This document shows positions 8,091 to 15,951 of a stretch of 64,000 nt of DNA, in pieces. The DNA lies in contig JBDHWD010000001.1 of the NCBI GenBank assembly GCA_039810005.1, positions 54,879 to 118,878 on the forward strand, written 5' to 3'. The notes under the pieces were generated by a model, which searched no databases, was not told the origin of the DNA, and saw only the letters and a list, made by a program, of their open reading frames with translations. Within the stretch, counting starts at the first letter, position 1, and each line of letters opens with the position of its first letter. The position numbers were made by a program, and so were the translations under genes. The stretch comes from JAMLIA01 sp039810005. Lineage in GTDB: Bacteria > Chloroflexota > Chloroflexia > Thermomicrobiales > CFX8.

Positions 8091-9134
8091 CTACTGGCGA
8101 TCCTTGCGGACAGCGGACTTGCGATCGGCGGGCGAATCCATGCGCGGGCGGCGGCGGAACATACCCCCGAACAGCATCTGCGACATCTGGTCGCTCACTG
8201 AACCCTGGTTGAGTTCGGACTGTGTCTGCTGCACGAGTTGTCCCTCGCGACGCTCAGTCGTTGCCCAGTCGGCGCGTGCGTCACGCGCTTCCGTGAAGTT
8301 GGCAAGTAACGCTTCGTCGGCTTCTGGTGACGCTGAAGCGATCAGCGCTCGTTGATGATCGAGCTCCTCGATCACTGTGTCGATCCAGCGCAGAATCGCG
8401 CCGCGGTTTGTCGCGCAAATATCGCGATGCATTTCCGGGCTGCCGGCTGCCAAGCGCGAAGCGTCGCGGAAGCCGCCGGCGCTGAGATACTTCATGTCGC
8501 GCCAACCGGCATCGCGGCTGACGGAGCGCATGAGTGCTACCGACATCAGGAACGGCAGGTGGCTGATCCCGGCGACATAAGCGTCGTGCTCAACCGCATC
8601 GATGAAGAGCGGCTCAGCGCCGAGCGCGTTGACCATGCCGAGAACTGTCTGGACGGCGGCCTCGTCTGCGTTGACCTGTGGGACGACGCACCAGGTTGCA
8701 TCCTTGAAGAGGTCCGCCTCAGCGCCTTCGACGCTTTGCGTCTTGCCCGCCATTGGGTGCCCGCCGATGAAGCTGACCGTGCTTGGCAGAAGCTCCTTCG
8801 CCCAGCCCATAACGTCGGCCTTCGTCGACGTCGTATCGGTGACGACCGTTCCTGCCTTCAGATGTGGCGCGATTGATTCCATCACTTCTCTGGTTGCCAG
8901 CGGCGGGACAGCGAGCACGACAAGATCGGCATCCGTCACTGCGCGCGAAAGATCCCATTCAGTGTTGTCTACAGCCTTGATCTTCTTGCTGTAGTTCTGG
9001 TGCTCGAGGTCGAGATCGAAGCCGGTGATGTGAAGCACCGAGTCGCGATTGCCGTCCTTCGTAGCCCATCGGCGAAGACCAAGTCCGATTGATGAGCCGA
9101 TCAGCCCGAGGCCGATGATCGTCACCCTCTGCAT
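8091..9134 (-). CDS. tyrA: Prephenate dehydrogenase
   Basis: NAD-dependent oxidative decarboxylation of prephenate to 4-hydroxyphenylpyruvate in tyrosine synthesis; 347 aa. Rossmann fold at the start (IIGLGLIGSSIGLGLRRW), the conserved FIGGHPMAGKTQSVEGA block with the catalytic His, and the dimer-domain motif AGISHLPFLMSVALM. About 40 C-terminal residues form an unusual charged tail (SQMLFGGMFRRRPRMD, then a basic end) beyond the usual core and without an ACT domain. ATG 9134 has AAGGGGA upstream. A -10-like TATACT lies on the minus strand at 9201-9196. Confidence 0.93.
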   Translation of the reverse strand: MQRVTIIGLGLIGSSIGLGLRRWATKDGNRDSVLHITGFDLDLEHQNYSKKIKAVDNTEWDLSRAVTDADLVVLAVPPLATREVMESIAPHLKAGTVVTDTTSTKADVMGWAKELLPSTVSFIGGHPMAGKTQSVEGAEADLFKDATWCVVPQVNADEAAVQTVLGMVNALGAEPLFIDAVEHDAYVAGISHLPFLMSVALMRSVSRDAGWRDMKYLSAGGFRDASRLAAGSPEMHRDICATNRGAILRWIDTVIEELDHQRALIASASPEADEALLANFTEARDARADWATTERREGQLVQQTQSELNQGSVSDQMSQMLFGGMFRRRPRMDSPADRKSAVRKDRQ

Positions 9135-9231
9135 GATGTCCCCTTCATTGTTGGGATGGGAAAGTCGTCGGTCGAAAGTGCATTCTGACGCGAAAAGTAT
9201 ACCAAGCAGATTGCTGAATTCGTTGACGAGG

Positions 9232-9459
9232 TTATGGCTCTGGTGAGCCGACCGGAGTCTCCTGCGCTGGGATCGCTGTCTCAGTAGGAGTGGTGCCAGT
9301 CGATGTCAGATCGCTCAGCAGCGGATCAAGCGCAATATAGAGCACAACAAACATCGTAACCAGGAGGAAAATGGCGACGATCAGCGCCGGCGCAACGAGC
9401 CTGTCGCGCTGAGAATGGTTAGTCGAGCCCTCGTTCACTCGCGTTGCCTGCCGATCCAT
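9232..9459 (-). CDS. Small single-pass membrane protein
   Basis: 75 aa from ATG 9459. An N-terminal hydrophilic segment ends in SQRDRL, one transmembrane helix (APALIVAIFLLVTMFVVLYIAL) follows, then a Thr/Pro/Glu-rich tail (GTTPTETAIPAQETPVG), probably outside the membrane. The tail resembles the linker of the 419-aa membrane protein at 3417-4676, so it may belong to the same kind of surface protein cut short. Function unknown. The frame is open back to 9555, but that part is not protein-like. It is not certain to be a gene. Confidence 0.45.
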   Translation of the reverse strand: MDRQATRVNEGSTNHSQRDRLVAPALIVAIFLLVTMFVVLYIALDPLLSDLTSTGTTPTETAIPAQETPVGSPEP

Positions 9460-9534
9460 TGGATGAACCCACGCTGTTGCGCCACTGGCGTGCGAAAGCA
9501 TAGCAGCGCTGCGGATTTTCCCGACCAATCCGTT

Positions 9535-9543
9535 TGCTACACT
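9535..9543 (+). promoter_or_regulatory. Extended -10 promoter of the aldehyde dehydrogenase gene
   Basis: TGCTACACT, an extended -10 (TGn plus a TATAAT-like hexamer), about 70 bases before the ATG at 9615. No good -35 is visible, as at the other extended -10 sites noted in this window. Confidence 0.4.
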
Positions 9544-9614
9544 GCCATTTAGCATATTGCGGGGCTTGCGCCCGACGCGTCGCTGTGTCGATTTACGGAA
9601 AAAGGATGGGTTGA

Positions 9615-11099
9615 ATGCCGGATTTCAAGAACTACATCAATGGTGCGTGGGTCGACGCGAAGGGCGGGGCCGCGATGGAGCGCGCCAACCCGGCGACCGG
9701 CGCGATGATCGGCAGCTTTCCGAAGAGTGGCCGTGACGATGTCGTCGCCGCAGTCGAGGCCGCTAACAATGCCTTCGATAGCTGGCGCCGCTATCCGGCG
9801 CCAAAGCGTGGCGAGATCCTCTATCGCGTCGGCCAGCTCATGATGGAGCGCAAGGAGCAGCTCGGTCGTGAGATGACCGAGGAGATGGGCAAGGTGCTGA
9901 CTGAGGCCAAGGGCGATGTCCAGGAGGGTATCGACATGGCCTTCTACATGGGCGGCGAAGGCCGCCGCATGTTCGGTCACACGGTACCGGCCGAGCTCCC
10001 GAACAAGTGGGCGATGTCGGTCCGCAAGCCGCTCGGCGTCGTTGCGGCGATCACGCCGTGGAACTTCCCGATGGCGATCCCGACCTGGAAGATCATGCCA
10101 GCGCTCGTGGCCGGGAACACCGTTGTGCTGAAGCCTGCTTCCTATACGCCGCGCATGGCCGTCCGGCTGGTCGAGATCTTCGAGGAAGCCGGCCTGCCGA
10201 AGGGTGTGCTGAATCTCGTCATCGGTAGCGGCCAGGAGGCCGGCGAGGTGCTGGTTGAGCACCCTGATGTCGCGCTCATCTCGTTCACCGGCTCGAACGA
10301 GACCGGCACGCATATCAATGTGGAGGCAGCGCGGTCGTTGAAGCGCGTGTCGCTTGAGCTCGGCGGCAAGAACGCGATCATCGTGATGGATGACGCGGAT
10401 GTCGACCTCGCCGTAGAAGGCATCGTCTGGAGCGCGTTCGGCACCTCCGGCCAGCGCTGCACCGCTGCCAGCCGCGTCATCGCCGACAAGCGCGTAGCAG
10501 ACGAAGTGACGCAGAAGATCGCCGACCGCGCCGAAGCGATGCGCCTGGGCGACGGTCTGGACGCCTCGACCGACGTGGGACCGGTCGTCAGCAAGTCGCA
10601 GCTCGAGCGCATCCAGTCCTATGTCGTCATTGGCAAGGAAGAGGGCGCGGAGCTCGCCGTCGGCGGCAAGATCGCTGACTGGGATGACCTTGCCAGGGGC
10701 CACTTCCATCAGCCGACCGTGTTCGGCAATGTGAACCCGGACATGCGTATTGCCCAGGAAGAGATCTTTGGCCCGGTGACGGCTGTCATCCCGGTCGATG
10801 GCCTCGATCAGGCGATCGACGTGGCGAACAACGTCAAGTACGGGTTGTCGGCATCGATCTATACCCAGGACGTCAACAGGGCATTCCGGGCGATGCAGGA
10901 TATCTACACGGGTATCTGCTACATCAACGCCGGAACGATCGGCGCGGAAATTCAGCTGCCGTTCGGCGGCACGAAGGCGACCGGCAATGGCCACCGCGAA
11001 GCTGGGCAGGCCGGCCTCGATGTTGTCACCGAGTGGCAGTCGATCTACGTCGATTACAGCGGTCGCCTGCAGCGCGCGCAGATCGATGACGTTGAGTAA
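9615..11099 (+). CDS. NAD(P)-dependent aldehyde dehydrogenase
   Basis: 494 aa, complete ALDH superfamily fold. The cofactor-binding block PWNFPMAIPTWKIMPALVAGN, the general-base glutamate in LELGGKN and the nucleophilic cysteine in GTSGQRCTAASR are all present. The GQRCTAASR context and overall pattern are closest to Bacillus YcbD-type alpha-ketoglutarate semialdehyde dehydrogenases and related aldehyde oxidisers, but the true substrate cannot be set from sequence. The ATG has AAAGGA upstream. It is a single-gene unit: extended -10 upstream, perfect 16-bp hairpin terminator downstream. Confidence 0.88.
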   Translation: MPDFKNYINGAWVDAKGGAAMERANPATGAMIGSFPKSGRDDVVAAVEAANNAFDSWRRYPAPKRGEILYRVGQLMMERKEQLGREMTEEMGKVLTEAKGDVQEGIDMAFYMGGEGRRMFGHTVPAELPNKWAMSVRKPLGVVAAITPWNFPMAIPTWKIMPALVAGNTVVLKPASYTPRMAVRLVEIFEEAGLPKGVLNLVIGSGQEAGEVLVEHPDVALISFTGSNETGTHINVEAARSLKRVSLELGGKNAIIVMDDADVDLAVEGIVWSAFGTSGQRCTAASRVIADKRVADEVTQKIADRAEAMRLGDGLDASTDVGPVVSKSQLERIQSYVVIGKEEGAELAVGGKIADWDDLARGHFHQPTVFGNVNPDMRIAQEEIFGPVTAVIPVDGLDQAIDVANNVKYGLSASIYTQDVNRAFRAMQDIYTGICYINAGTIGAEIQLPFGGTKATGNGHREAGQAGLDVVTEWQSIYVDYSGRLQRAQIDDVE

Positions 11100-11142
11100 G
11101 GATCAGACGACTAAGCTCTGAGCGGCCTCGCCCTGGCAACAA

Positions 11143-11178
11143 ACGAACGGCCCCCGCGAAAGCGCGGGGGCCGTTCGT
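11143..11178 (+). terminator. Hairpin terminator after the aldehyde dehydrogenase gene
   Basis: Perfect 16-bp arms (ACGAACGGCCCCCGCG and its complement) around a 4-base AAAG loop. No long T-run follows. It sits between convergent genes (plus gene ending 11099, minus gene ending 11200) and may work in both directions. Confidence 0.7.
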
Positions 11179-11199
11179 CGTTGTGGCGCGTAAATCGGG

Positions 11200-11634
11200 C
11201 TAGTGTGGTGGCTCGTTTGCGCCGTTCGGCCAGACGCGCTTCTCGACCATGGCGCAGCGATGATGAACGACTTCGAGGCCGAGTCCTGTTGCATACGCAA
11301 TCAACTCGTCGCTCTCAGCGCCCGGTTGCAGCCAGAAGATCGGTATGCCGAGTTCCGCCGCCTCAGTCGCTACTCGCCGTCCGACCCAGGACGGGACGAC
11401 AACGTCAACGACATCCGGCTTCTCCGGCAGGTCTGCTAGCGTTGGATAGACCGGGTCGCCATCGGCAGTTTCGGCATTCGGGTTTACGCCATAGACCTTG
11501 TAACCGGCCCGTTTCAAGTTGCGGTAGATCTTGTAGCCGAACTTCTCGGTGTTTTCGGACGCGCCAACGACAGCCCAGACTTTCCGGTTGACGGCATCGT
11601 CGACGATATCCTGCACGGTTCGTTGCTCGCTCAT
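11200..11634 (-). CDS. CoA-binding domain protein (YccU type)
   Basis: 144 aa, a stand-alone CoA_binding_2 Rossmann domain. Seen: VWAVVGASENTEKFGYKIYRNLKRAGYKVYGVNP at the nucleotide-binding end, PEKPDVVDVVVPS, and a C-terminal HHRCAMVEKRVW. Such proteins resemble the CoA-binding part of succinyl-CoA synthetases, but their cellular role is poorly defined. ATG 11634 has AAAGGTG about 9 bases upstream; a GTG at 11655 is an in-frame alternative. It lies downstream of tRNA-Ser(GCT) on the same strand. Confidence 0.85.
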   Translation of the reverse strand: MSEQRTVQDIVDDAVNRKVWAVVGASENTEKFGYKIYRNLKRAGYKVYGVNPNAETADGDPVYPTLADLPEKPDVVDVVVPSWVGRRVATEAAELGIPIFWLQPGAESDELIAYATGLGLEVVHHRCAMVEKRVWPNGANEPPH

Positions 11635-11702
11635 AGCCTGCGCACCTTTCGCCACAGTGCCGAAAATGAAAACGGCCGGGCAATTCGCCCAGCCGCTAGA
11701 CG

Positions 11703-11792
11703 CGGGAAGGGAGGGATTCGAACCCTCGGTAGACTTTTACGGCCCACAACCGCTTAGCAGGCGGCCCCATTCGACCACTCTGGCACCTTCCC
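11703..11792 (-). tRNA. tRNA-Ser (anticodon GCT)
   Basis: 90-nt class II tRNA. Acceptor arms GGGAAGG/CCTTCCC, D arm GCCAGAGTGGTCGAATGG, anticodon loop CTGCTAA, long variable arm and T arm GAGGGTTCGAATCCCTC. CCA is not encoded. Reads AGC/AGT serine codons. On the minus strand a TGCTATACT extended -10 lies at 11881-11873, about 80 bases upstream. Confidence 0.97.
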
Positions 11793-12002
11793 AGGTTCGG
11801 CTCTCAACAGCGCAATCAGCGCAGTTGATGCGGGGTGCGCATCTGCATGCACGCCACCGCAGGCCGCGCTGAAGTATAGCAGAGCAGGTACGGCTCAACC
11901 CCGCTATCTGGCGCGTGAAAGCCATCGATACTATGGTTGGTTCAGCGGACATCATCTCGTGTTCCGATTTGGTCGGCATCCAGGAGAGAGGCCGTTTGCG
12001 GC

Positions 12003-12731
12003 GTGGCAGGGCAGCAACCATCGTGGGACGTTGATCGTCGCGCAGATCTCCTGCGGCGCGTTCGACCATTCAGCGAGCTCGATCCGTCCACGCTGTGCGC
12101 TGTTGCGGGATACTGCCGCATTCGCTCGTTTCAGAAGGGCGAAATCATCTTCATCGAGGGCGAGCCGGCCAGCGCTGTTCACGTTCTCGCGGACGGAGAG
12201 GTCCGCGTCGTCCGCGAAACCGAGGATGCACGTGAGGTGATCTTGCGGCTCATTCGCCCCGGCGAGCTGTTCGGAGGAGCCGGCGGCTGGGGCGTGTCGC
12301 ATTATCCCGCCACCACGATCGCCTTGGCAAAGTCCGACGTCCTGATCCTTCCGGCAGCCGAGTTCTCGCGTCTGACATCGGAGTATCCCGCGTTCGCAAT
12401 GGCCGTCATCCGCGAGCTCAGCATGCGTCTCCGCGAGGCAGAGTCCCGGATTCAGGAACTGCAGACCGAGCGCGTCGAGCGGCGGATCGCGCGGATGCTG
12501 CTACGGCTGGCAAATCGCACCGGCAGACGCACCGAGCAGGGCATCGAGATCGACTCAACGCTCTCGCGGCAGGCGATCGCCGACCTGTGCGGAACGACGC
12601 TCAGCACTGCCAGCCGAATCCTTGCGGCGTGGGACCAACGCGGCATCCTCATTTCCGCCCGCGAGCATGTCGTCATTGTCCAGCCTCACGCGCTCGTGGC
12701 CATCGCTGACGACGTGGGCCACGACCTTTGA
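12003..12731 (+). CDS. Crp/Fnr family transcriptional regulator
   Basis: 242 aa. An N-terminal cyclic-nucleotide-binding-like beta-barrel (about 15-130; GEIIFIEGEPASAVHVLADGEVRVV), a dimerisation helix (about 130-165) and a C-terminal winged helix (about 165-230) with recognition helix GTTLSTASRILAAW. FNR's 4Fe-4S cysteine pattern is absent, so direct oxygen sensing like FNR is unlikely; the haem/NO-sensing Dnr/NnrR branch or another ligand is possible. In the recognition helix the Ser-Arg of FNR (ETISR) is kept but Glu is Ser (STASR). The GTG at 12003 has AGGAGAG about 12 bases upstream. A perfect FNR-geometry palindrome lies just after its stop, before the operon it probably controls. Confidence 0.88.
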   Translation: MAGQQPSWDVDRRADLLRRVRPFSELDPSTLCAVAGYCRIRSFQKGEIIFIEGEPASAVHVLADGEVRVVRETEDAREVILRLIRPGELFGGAGGWGVSHYPATTIALAKSDVLILPAAEFSRLTSEYPAFAMAVIRELSMRLREAESRIQELQTERVERRIARMLLRLANRTGRRTEQGIEIDSTLSRQAIADLCGTTLSTASRILAAWDQRGILISAREHVVIVQPHALVAIADDVGHDL

Positions 12732-12739
12732 CACCTGCT

Positions 12740-12757
12740 CTTTGCGCTAGCGCAAAG
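12740..12757 (+). promoter_or_regulatory. FNR/NnrR-type palindromic operator
   Basis: CTTTGCGCTAGCGCAAAG, a perfect 18-bp palindrome. Its core TTGCG-CTAG-CGCAA has the TTGNN-N4-NNCAA geometry of Crp/Fnr-family sites and matches, as I recall, the TTGCG-N4 half-site reported for Rhodobacter NnrR. A -10-like CATAAC lies at 12778-12783; transcription from about 12790 would put the palindrome centre at -41.5, the class II activator position. Binding by the adjacent regulator is inference. Confidence 0.65.
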
Positions 12758-12825
12758 ACTTCGGTAACCCCCGCTGGCATAACCGAACTAACGGAGGACG
12801 GAGCGTTCCGAAGGGACTTTCGACG

Positions 12826-13056
12826 TTGGCTGATGTTCACATCTCTGCAGATACCAACCTGGAAGACCTGCTATCGAGCCACCCCGAGGTCGTCTGGGTG
12901 TTCGTGCGCCGACGGATGCTCTGCTTCAGCTGCGAGCTAGCAAAGTTCGAAAGCGTCGGCGACGCCTGCCGGATCTACGGACAACCAACGAACGCATTGC
13001 TCGATGAGATCGGCGCTGCGATTCGCGGCGAGACGTTGCCAACTGGCGCAAGGTAA
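12826..13056 (+). CDS. DUF1858 domain protein (hybrid-cluster-associated CxxC type)
   Basis: 76 aa with a TTG start (GAAGGGA upstream). The family core LEDLLSSHPEVVWVFVRRRM is followed by the redox CxxC-like pair in MLCFSCELAKFESVGDACRIYG and the helical LLDEIGAAI end. The CxxC version of DUF1858 is known as the hybrid-cluster-protein-associated disulfide domain and occurs with nitrogen-oxide metabolism genes. It is the first gene after the FNR-type palindrome, 22 bp before the MIP18 gene, so it probably leads the operon. A role in redox or Fe-S chemistry is inferred from family and neighbours only. Confidence 0.8.
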   Translation: MADVHISADTNLEDLLSSHPEVVWVFVRRRMLCFSCELAKFESVGDACRIYGQPTNALLDEIGAAIRGETLPTGAR

Positions 13057-13077
13057 TCGGGAGAGTGGGGCGACGAC

Positions 13078-13392
13078 ATGTTATCGGCACTCATGGATGA
13101 GGATATGGTCCTCGCGATTCTGAAAGAGGTCTATGATCCCGAACTCGGCATCAATGTCGTCGACCTGGGACTCGTCTATGGCGTCGAGATCACGAACAAC
13201 GACGTCCGCGTCACGATGACTCTCACTACGCCCGGCTGCCCGTTGCATGACGTCCTGACCGACGCCGTCGACTCGGCAGTCCGCTCTCGTGTTCCTGGCG
13301 TTGAGGCGGTTGAGGTGAATCTGGTCTGGTACCCGCCGTGGACGCCGGATCGAATCACTGATGAGGGCAAGCAAGAGTTGGGGTGGTGGTAA
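13078..13392 (+). CDS. MIP18/DUF59 family Fe-S assembly-type protein
   Basis: 104 aa. The family signature is complete: VYDPELGINVVDLGLVYGVE, then VRVTMTLTTPGCPLHDVLTDAV with the conserved Cys of TPGCPL, and a VEVNLVWYPPWTPDRIT end. Relatives include SufT and PaaD, which help mature Fe-S or di-iron proteins. A PaaD role is unlikely because no phenylacetate oxygenase genes are near. The start ATG has GGGAGAGTGGGG upstream, and the stop TAA shares one base with the next ATG. Within this operon it probably helps build or repair an Fe-S centre under nitrosative or low-oxygen conditions (inference). Confidence 0.85.
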   Translation: MLSALMDEDMVLAILKEVYDPELGINVVDLGLVYGVEITNNDVRVTMTLTTPGCPLHDVLTDAVDSAVRSRVPGVEAVEVNLVWYPPWTPDRITDEGKQELGWW

Positions 13393-14273
13393 TGCGGCTC
13401 ATATCCCGAAAGAAGGGGACGGCAGTCGAGGCGGGGCAGCCAATCACGAGCGAGTGGAAGATCAGCGATGTTCTCAAGGTCTATCCTGACCTGCTCGATA
13501 CGCTGGTCGAAACGACTCCCGCATTCGAGAAGCTGCGCAATCCAGCACTGCGGCGCGTGCAGTCGCGACTGATCACTGTTGGTCAGGCAGCCGGCATCGC
13601 TGGCGTCGATTCGCGCTCCTTGCTGAAGCGGCTCAATCGCGCTGCAGGCCTGGAAGCACCGGACACCGACGAGCCTGGTGCGCCGGGCAAAGTCGCCGCG
13701 GTCGAGCGACCTGATTGGGTCGAGCGCGTTGCTATCGCACAGGAGCTCGACGTGCGTCCACTTCAGGAGCGCGGCGAAGAGCCATTTAGCGCCATCATGG
13801 AAGTATCTCGTCAGGTGCCCGAGGGCCAGGCGTTCCTGCTCCTGAACAACTTCGAGCCGGTACCGCTGTACGACGTGCTGGGCATGCGCGGCTTCGAGCA
13901 CTGGACGGAATCGGACGCGCCGGACGAATGGCGCATCTGGTTCTACAACTCTGGGAAGAAGCTCACGTCGCACGCGAATGCACATCAGAAGCAGCCGAGC
14001 GCGCCGGTCACGGAGACGGAGTGGGGGAAGGCCGACGCCAGCGTCACGATTGACGTCAGCGAGCTGGTCCCGCCGGAGCCGTTGATCAAGATCATGGAGG
14101 CGCTGGAGGATCTGCCGGACGGATCATCGCTGCTCGTCCATCACGTGCGTCGCCCGATGCACCTGTATCCACAGCTCGACGCGATGGGCTATCGACACGA
14201 TACGCGTGAGCTTGCGCCGGATCAGATTGAGGTCTTCATTCAGAAGCCCCCGTTCGCTGAGAGCGTGTCGTGA
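13392..14273 (+). CDS. DUF1858-DUF2249-DUF2249 three-domain protein
   Basis: 293 aa, soluble. Residues about 20-85 are a DUF1858 domain of the cysteine-free kind (WKISDVLKVYPDLLDTLVE, ALRRVQSRLITVGQAAGIAGVD). About 115-205 is a DUF2249 domain (ELDVRPLQERGEEPFSAIMEV, FLLLNNFEPVPLYDVL, W.IWFYN). About 215-290 is a second, more diverged DUF2249 (IDVSELVPPEPLIKIMEAL, LLVHHVRRPMHLYPQL). DUF2249 domains are SirA/TusA-like small folds often linked with hemerythrin/RIC-type NO-response and cytochrome genes. ATG 13392 overlaps the previous stop by one base; the end overlaps the membrane-protein start as GTGA. Biochemical role unknown. Confidence 0.78.
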   Translation: MRLISRKKGTAVEAGQPITSEWKISDVLKVYPDLLDTLVETTPAFEKLRNPALRRVQSRLITVGQAAGIAGVDSRSLLKRLNRAAGLEAPDTDEPGAPGKVAAVERPDWVERVAIAQELDVRPLQERGEEPFSAIMEVSRQVPEGQAFLLLNNFEPVPLYDVLGMRGFEHWTESDAPDEWRIWFYNSGKKLTSHANAHQKQPSAPVTETEWGKADASVTIDVSELVPPEPLIKIMEALEDLPDGSSLLVHHVRRPMHLYPQLDAMGYRHDTRELAPDQIEVFIQKPPFAESVS

Positions 14274-15649
14274 AGCCGGCTGCAATGCCACGTCCGACTG
14301 GCGGCATCAGTTCCGCCCACGCCCCTGATCTCGACATTCCAGCCCGCTTCATGGCGCTCGCGATGCTCGGCATGCTGCTGACCGCAATCATCGGGGTCGT
14401 TGCTTATCCGCTTCTGCTGGAGTCGTTCTACGCGCCGAAGCTGCTGGCGTTCGTCCATCTTCATACGCTGGGCATTGTGGCACCGCTCGTCGTTGGGGCG
14501 AGCTACCAGCTCGTGCCGGTCGTACTGCAGGAGCCGCTGGCAGCGCCGCGCGCCGCGCGCTTCTCCTTCTGGATCTATCTCATCGGGGTCGTGCTATTCC
14601 TGCCGTCACTGGTAGGCACCTGGCAGATCGGCCTCGGCGTCGGTGGAACGCTGCTCTTCACGGCTCTGATCGTCTACGCGACGATCGTCTGGCTGACTCT
14701 TGCCTCTGCGCCGGAACGCGGGGTCATTCGCTGGCACATTGCTGCAGCGGTCATTGGATTGCCGCTTGGCGTTGCTGCCGGCTTGCTGCTGGCGTTGAAC
14801 AAGACGACCGGCTTCCTTGAGGGCCACACGCTGTCCCTGCTCGCCACGCACGCAACGTTGATGATCCTCTGCTGGATTACACCGCTACTGTTTGGCGTGG
14901 CCTATCGACTCGTCGGCATGTTTACGCTCAGCGAAGACCGGCTTTGGCACGGCGTGGCCTGGACAGAGCTCGGATTCACGCTATCTGGCAGCTGGGTGCT
15001 GGCAGCGAGCTTCCTGCTCTATCACTCGCGACCAGTGTTCATTACCGCGTCGGCACTCGTCCTGATCGGTCAGGCGCTGTTCTTCGTTCAGCTGGCCCAC
15101 ATGTATCACGCGCGCCGCAGACGACAGATCGACGTCCACATTCCTTTCGCCATGACTGCCGCAGGCTCTGGTGTGCTGGCTGGCCTGGCGCTGTTCATTG
15201 GCTTTGTCCGTGGCGATAGCGCGGCCAGTGAACTGTGGGTGGTTGCTGTCTGGCTGGCAATCGCTGGCATGATGATCACCGCGATTCAAGGCTTCTTCTA
15301 CAAGATTGCGACCTTCCTCGTCTGGCTCAACCGCTACGCGCCGGTCGCTGGACGCCAACGCGTGCCGCGCCTCGAAGAGCTCTACAACTTGCGGGTCGCG
15401 CGGGTAGGCTGGGCGTGCTGGCTCACCGCGCTTCTTATTTCGGCTACAGGGATTCTCGTCGGCGTCGATCTTCTGGTATCTGCGGGTGGTCTACTCGCGG
15501 CAGGGGGGATCGGCTGCTTCCTGAGCAACGTCGTTCGGATTGCACGTCACTGGCAATCCGGACCGTTCGATCGCGTTATCGGCCGCGTGCGCCGGAGTCG
15601 GCAAGCGGCAGTTGGAGAAAGGGTTGGCCATGTCATCGCAGGCGAGTGA
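14270..15649 (+). CDS. Multi-pass membrane protein resembling haem-copper oxidase subunit I / NnrS-type proteins
   Basis: 459 aa, about 12 transmembrane helices. Residues near helix 2 read FVHLHTLGIVAPLVVGASYQLVP, the His-containing pattern of oxidase-subunit-I-like and NnrS-like haem membrane proteins. Other membrane histidines occur in GHTLSLLATHATLM and AHMYHARR. The full set of CuB histidines of a true terminal oxidase or NO reductase is not evident, so it may bind haem without being an oxidase. The GTG at 14270 overlaps the upstream stop (GTGA); ATG 14285 is an alternative. Its place in the DUF1858/MIP18/DUF2249 operon suggests a role in NO or nitrite handling at the membrane (inference). 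Confidence 0.75.
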   Translation: MKPAAMPRPTGGISSAHAPDLDIPARFMALAMLGMLLTAIIGVVAYPLLLESFYAPKLLAFVHLHTLGIVAPLVVGASYQLVPVVLQEPLAAPRAARFSFWIYLIGVVLFLPSLVGTWQIGLGVGGTLLFTALIVYATIVWLTLASAPERGVIRWHIAAAVIGLPLGVAAGLLLALNKTTGFLEGHTLSLLATHATLMILCWITPLLFGVAYRLVGMFTLSEDRLWHGVAWTELGFTLSGSWVLAASFLLYHSRPVFITASALVLIGQALFFVQLAHMYHARRRRQIDVHIPFAMTAAGSGVLAGLALFIGFVRGDSAASELWVVAVWLAIAGMMITAIQGFFYKIATFLVWLNRYAPVAGRQRVPRLEELYNLRVARVGWACWLTALLISATGILVGVDLLVSAGGLLAAGGIGCFLSNVVRIARHWQSGPFDRVIGRVRRSRQAAVGERVGHVIAGE

Positions 15650-15872
15650 GACGGTCGTTGTTGATGTTCGCGGTATGGTGCCGCGCGATCGTCACCCGAT
15701 GATCTTTGAGAAGATCGACGGTCTGGTGGCTGGAGAAACCATGCGGCTGGTCAACGACCACGACCCGAAGCCGCTGTACTACCAGCTCATGGCCGAGCGT
15801 CCGGGCGCGATTGCCTGGGAGTACATTGAAGAAGGGCCAGAGGTCTGGCAGGTTCGGATGACCAAGCAATAG
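15630..15872 (+). CDS. DUF2249 domain protein
   Basis: 80 aa, a single DUF2249 domain: VVVDVRGMVPRDRHPMIFEKIDGL, MRLVNDHDPKPLYYQLMAERPG, WEYIEEGPEVWQVRMTK. The His-Asp-Pro-Lys-Pro-Leu turn is the family hallmark. ATG 15630 has GAGAAAGGG upstream and lies 20 bp inside the 3' end of the membrane-protein gene, so the two are coupled. It is the last gene of the operon and is followed by a 13-bp hairpin. It is much closer to the family consensus than the two domains in the 293-aa protein upstream. Confidence 0.85.
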   Translation: MSSQASETVVVDVRGMVPRDRHPMIFEKIDGLVAGETMRLVNDHDPKPLYYQLMAERPGAIAWEYIEEGPEVWQVRMTKQ

Positions 15873-15903
15873 GCATCGGCATCCGCGAACAGTGAGTGGA
15901 ATA

Positions 15904-15937
15904 ACGAGAGTTCGGGTTGTTCGGCCCGAACTCTCGT
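15904..15937 (+). terminator. Hairpin terminator after the DUF1858/DUF2249 operon
   Basis: Arms ACGAGAGTTCGGG and CCCGAACTCTCGT (13 bp, perfect) with an 8-base loop, 31 bases after the last stop. No T-run. tRNA-Ser(TGA) on the opposite strand ends at 15952, so the hairpin may serve both transcripts. Confidence 0.65.
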
Positions 15938-15951
15938 CGTGTTATCTGCGG

